DNA from: Candidatus Curtissbacteria bacterium
GTDB taxonomy: Bacteria; Patescibacteriota; Microgenomatia; Curtissbacterales; GWA2-41-24
Direction of reading: 5' to 3'
NCBI GenBank assembly: GCA_030688205.1
Contig: JAUYIQ010000029.1
Coordinates: forward strand, 1-25,127
DNA length: 25,127 nt
Below are positions 22,734-25,127 of this stretch, piece by piece. Numbering within the stretch: the first letter of the stretch is position 1; every line of letters begins with the position of its first letter. The translations under genes were made by a program, and so were the position numbers. The notes under the pieces are model-generated. The model ran no database searches. It was not told where the DNA came from and saw nothing but the letters and a program-made list of their open reading frames with translations.

Positions 22734-22768
22734 ACAAAAAAATAGGTGAAAGGTAATAAAAAGAAACG

Positions 22769-23449
22769 CTAGGATCTAAGAAGATATTTTTTTTCGAAAA
22801 CAATTGATTTCGGCAAAAGTCTTTTAGAAGATAAATATGCCATCACGTTGTTGGTTAATATATAGCTTGCAGAAATTCCCAGCGCAAAAATTGAGCGTTC
22901 CATAATAACAATCGGAATCAACGCTGTCCAAAACGCAGCAGTTGTAGGAAAAGCCCAAATCCAAATTGCACCACCTGCAGCATGTGCAGTCATCGTAGAC
23001 CCAAATGACCTAAAAACTAAAAATCTTTCGCGAAAAGGCCAAACAAGAAACGGGATAACCCAAAAAAGTGAATAAAACCAGACACTTCTGCCAACAGGAT
23101 GCAAATTAAAAGCAATGATAGAAAGTGCAGGAATAATCAAAAGTTTCCCCTCTTTTTTAGCGAAAAACCAAACACCGAAAACTGCGGGTAAAAACCTCAG
23201 AGTAGCAATAAGTGTAATTAAAGATTCGTTATTCACTCCTCGAAATCCATGCGCAACTAAATTTACAAACTGCATAGAAACGACAGCGACGATTCCCAAA
23301 AAAGACCCTAAAAATGCCCCCGAAATGGGAGCAAACAGGTCAAACAGCGTAAAAGCAGCCCTTGAACCGCGAATAGTTGCAACAGGAATTTGCAGAGCTA
23401 TAAATCCAAATACAATAAAAAACAGAAGAAATAGCAACTTGTTCTTCAT
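22769..23449 (-). CDS. ECF-S-like integral membrane protein
   Basis: 226 aa with about six membrane segments. The stretch RAAFTLFDLFAPISGAFLGSFLG resembles the loop and helix pattern of substrate-binding S components of ECF transporters (BioY/QueT-like), but no signature for one vitamin or metal was recognised. It would need shared EcfAA'T partners, which are not in this window. It lies upstream of sodN on the same strand, 36 nt before the sodN -35, with its own promoter (TTGACA at 23487-23482, TGT-GAAAAT ending 9 nt before the ATG). A nickel-related role would be a guess. Confidence 0.55.
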   Translation of the reverse strand: MKNKLLFLLFFIVFGFIALQIPVATIRGSRAAFTLFDLFAPISGAFLGSFLGIVAVVSMQFVNLVAHGFRGVNNESLITLIATLRFLPAVFGVWFFAKKEGKLLIIPALSIIAFNLHPVGRSVWFYSLFWVIPFLVWPFRERFLVFRSFGSTMTAHAAGGAIWIWAFPTTAAFWTALIPIVIMERSIFALGISASYILTNNVMAYLSSKRLLPKSIVFEKKYLLRS

Positions 23450-23458
23450 TCGATAATC

Positions 23459-23487
23459 ATTTTCACAAATACTATTTGCATTGTCAA
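23459..23487 (-). promoter_or_regulatory. Promoter of the ECF-S-like gene
   Basis: Perfect TTGACA, 17-bp spacer, GAAAAT preceded by TGT. The ATG at 23449 follows 9 nt later. Confidence 0.55.
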
Positions 23488-23490
23488 TGC

Positions 23491-24207
23491 CTAGCTCATA
23501 CCCGGTATGAACCCTCCGGCAACCTCAATATTGGCCCCGTTTATATATGTAGCATCAGGTGAAATCAAAAACTTGAGAGCCTTCACCACGTCTTCATATG
23601 TCACACATCTGCCCATCGGAAAATCATCGGGTTTAAAAATATCCGTCTCAAGTGAAGCCGGAGAGATCATGTTAATTCGGATTCCGCTTTTTGCTTCTTC
23701 GTGGGCCATTACTTTTGTTAAGGTGTAAACGCCGGTCTTTGCCAAAAAGTAAGCTGCAGATTTTTGTGTAAGCTGAATTCTTTCGGCACCAACCGCACCA
23801 AGATTTATAACATTTCCACCTTTTTGCTTTCGCATGACAGGAAGTACGGCTCTTGTTACATAAAGTGTGGAATATAAATTCGATTCGATTAAATTGCGGA
23901 ATTCGGAAGTTGTGGTCTCGCTGAATTTTTTATAAAGAAAATCCCCGACATTATTAACTAAAAGGTCAACTCTTCCTAATTTTTTTAAAACTTCCGAAAA
24001 AATCTTGGAAACTTCATCTTCGCGTCTTAAATCACCGCAAACAACAATTGACTTGGGCGACTTTTTGCTTATGAGATCAAGTACTTTTTGAGCTTCTTCT
24101 TTACTGCTCTTATAGTGAATAACCAATGTGTATCCCTCATCTGCAAGAGTAAGCGCAATCGCGCGCCCTAAACCTTTTGCAGATCCTGTAACAACAGCAA
24201 CCTTCAT
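23491..24207 (-). CDS. Short-chain dehydrogenase/reductase (SDR), FabG-like
   Basis: 238 aa from the ATG at 24207. NAD(P)-binding TGSAKGLG (7-14), NNVG (85-88), and the catalytic YFLAK with Y153 and K157. The strand that normally supplies the catalytic Ser reads NLGAVG (135-140), so Ser is absent or replaced by Gly/Ala. C-terminal ISPASLETDIF and NGANIEVAGGFIPG are typical classical SDR marks. Substrate unknown; 3-oxoacyl-ACP reductase is the default label only. An upstream TTG (24225) would make the -10 part of the coding region; TATAAT (24219-24214) lies exactly 6 nt before 24207. Confidence 0.88.
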   Translation of the reverse strand: MKVAVVTGSAKGLGRAIALTLADEGYTLVIHYKSSKEEAQKVLDLISKKSPKSIVVCGDLRREDEVSKIFSEVLKKLGRVDLLVNNVGDFLYKKFSETTTSEFRNLIESNLYSTLYVTRAVLPVMRKQKGGNVINLGAVGAERIQLTQKSAAYFLAKTGVYTLTKVMAHEEAKSGIRINMISPASLETDIFKPDDFPMGRCVTYEDVVKALKFLISPDATYINGANIEVAGGFIPGMS

Positions 24208-24213
24208 GGTGAA

Positions 24214-24219
24214 ATTATA
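24214..24219 (-). promoter_or_regulatory. -10 element of the SDR gene
   Basis: Perfect TATAAT, 6 nt before the ATG at 24207; decides the start. Confidence 0.6.
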
Positions 24220-24234
24220 CGCCAAGACTTACCA

Positions 24235-24271
24235 TAATACCTGATACCTGATACCTGTATTGTGATACACT
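24235..24271 (+). promoter_or_regulatory. Tandem heptamer array forming the promoter of the 24278 gene
   Basis: Five heptamers in register: TAATACC, TGATACC, TGATACC, TGTATTG, TGATACA, then CT. The last gives the extended -10 TGATACACT (24263-24271), the same nonamer as at the tal promoter, 6 nt before the GTG at 24278. Confidence 0.6.
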
Positions 24272-24277
24272 CACCTA

Positions 24278-24844
24278 GTGGGCAAAGGTCTTTCGATAGG
24301 TCTTATTGCAATCATTATCCTTCTAATAACATCTGTAGGATATTTCATCTTCCAAAACCAAAAGGTACTAAAAGAACTTTCAAAAGCAAAGGGTGAACAA
24401 AAAACACAAACCCAACAAACACCAACATCAACTGCTTCTACACAATCTGCCGCATTAGTTCAACCGACCCCTTCACCTGCCTTAACGCAAATCGGTACAC
24501 AAAGTGCAATCAAATCGCACGTAAACTCAAAAGATTACGCAGGACTTATTCCTTACATGACAACACCAAAAGTCAACTTTTCCCTTATGTCTTCCGAATG
24601 CTGCGAACCGCAAACTCCCCAACAAGCGTCTGAGCAGATGAAATATATAAATTCCGGTATTCCTTTTGACTTTAATCAGCAAAATCCGACTATTCAAAAT
24701 TTAAAAGCAAAAAACCCGGAACTCGCCAATTCTTTTGTAGGAATTTCAACATCTGGGGAACAACTTGCCGCATTTACCATAGATACCCAGAACAAAATTT
24801 CCACAATTCAACTCTCAGTCTCCTGGAAGCTCTACAGCAACTAG
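24278..24844 (+). CDS. Anchored extracellular protein, unknown function
   Basis: 188 aa. N-terminal membrane helix (about 5-25), a short coiled region, a long Thr/Gln/Ser/Pro linker (about 40-70) and an external domain of about 115 residues. The domain contains a Cys-Cys pair (C108-C109 in SSECCEP) and INSGIPFDF, a pattern I associate with uncharacterised anchored domains of candidate-phyla bacteria, without a known function. GTG start set by the -10 six nt upstream. Its TAG stop shares the palindrome CTAG with the convergent gene. Confidence 0.75.
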   Translation: MGKGLSIGLIAIIILLITSVGYFIFQNQKVLKELSKAKGEQKTQTQQTPTSTASTQSAALVQPTPSPALTQIGTQSAIKSHVNSKDYAGLIPYMTTPKVNFSLMSSECCEPQTPQQASEQMKYINSGIPFDFNQQNPTIQNLKAKNPELANSFVGISTSGEQLAAFTIDTQNKISTIQLSVSWKLYSN

Positions 24845-25127
24845 TCGTTAGTCGTTAGTCGTTTCACCTCATCCAACCAGCTGTCATCTCCAATACTATT
24901 TCTATACATCCAGAAGGGTGCACCCCAAAGGCCAATAGATTCCACACCATAAGAATTTAAATATGACGCAGCGCGTGCTATGTCACCGGATGAAAAAGAA
25001 TAAGTCTGCCTGTTTGCATCCGCCAGCGACCGGATATAAGGATCCGCCTGCATTTCCAAAACCCAAAGTTTCACGCCCTTTTTCTCGACTTCGTCTTTTA
25101 ATTTCCCGTAATCAGGTGAAAGTAAAG
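24841..25127 (-). CDS. C-terminal part of a putative glycoside hydrolase (cut by window end)
   Basis: The frame is open from 24841 through the window edge at 25127, with no stop upstream, so the start is outside. About 94 residues are visible. KLWVLEMQADPY reads like the strand with the catalytic Glu nucleophile of a (beta/alpha)8 glycoside hydrolase, and GVESIGLWGAPFWMYR like the following strand, with a final acidic helix and the tail RLTTND. The tail is encoded by three heptamer repeats. An internal GTG at 25074 is not a believable start. Family not assigned. Confidence 0.55.
   Translation of the reverse strand, partial: LLSPDYGKLKDEVEKKGVKLWVLEMQADPYIRSLADANRQTYSFSSGDIARAASYLNSYGVESIGLWGAPFWMYRNSIGDDSWLDEVKRLTTND
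24842..24862. repeat. Heptamer TAGTCGT repeated three times at a convergent stop
   Basis: Three perfect, contiguous copies. On the minus strand they encode the last residues and stop of the hydrolase; on the plus strand the first copy supplies the TAG of the anchored protein gene. Confidence 0.9.

Noticed and set aside
25072..25074. GTG at 25074 as start of a 77-aa gene
   Set aside because: The frame is open upstream to the window edge and coding-like, so this is the end of a larger gene.

Overview
The window looks like part of a small-genome, AT-rich bacterium of the Patescibacteria (CPR) type, possibly Microgenomates-like. That placement is inferred from gene content and style, not from a marker-gene tree. 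Pointers are short tightly packed genes, many small membrane proteins, a C-x2-C-x17-C-x2-C zinc protein, a lone RRM protein, an archaeal-type CoA enzyme fusion, a nickel superoxide dismutase and promoters that place transcription starts on start codons. No mobile-element transposase and no CRISPR array was seen.

Layout. 1-4.8 kb: D,D-carboxypeptidase, divergent transaldolase, a GT-C membrane glycosyltransferase, GreA and a DEAD-box helicase. 4.9-7.2 kb: a Fic enzyme and an M50 membrane protease share a divergent promoter region filled with 12-bp spaced repeats; then an acidic zinc-ribbon protein. 7.2-11.5 kb: envelope genes, namely an SGNH hydrolase, small membrane proteins, a YggT/LapA-like operon, and an acyltransferase-3/SGNH pair. 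11.5-16.1 kb: a glycan module with a divergent GH130-like propeller, a GT4/six-hairpin fusion and a canonical GH130, separated by a structured non-coding region. 16.2-18.6 kb: an accessory patch (BrnT/BrnA toxin-antitoxin, DUF218 protein, AAC(6')-like acetyltransferase) lying between two same-orientation copies of one gene fragment. 18.6-20.8 kb: methyltransferase, tRNA-Gln with odd loop bases, anchored secreted protein, zinc protein and RRM protein. 21-25.1 kb: fused PPAT/dephospho-CoA kinase, NiSOD with its putative maturation peptidase, an ECF-S-like membrane protein, an SDR oxidoreductase, an anchored protein and the C-terminal end of a possible glycoside hydrolase cut by the window edge.

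Two expression styles recur. Many first genes have an (extended) -10 hexamer exactly 6-8 nt before the start codon, so their mRNAs should be leaderless. Several others, mainly genes inside operons plus the zinc-ribbon and RRM genes, have strong AGGAGGTGA-like ribosome binding sites. I used the -10 positions to correct several start codons (8212, 17125, 17871, 20153, 22697, 24207). Short heptamer tandem repeats form two of the promoters.
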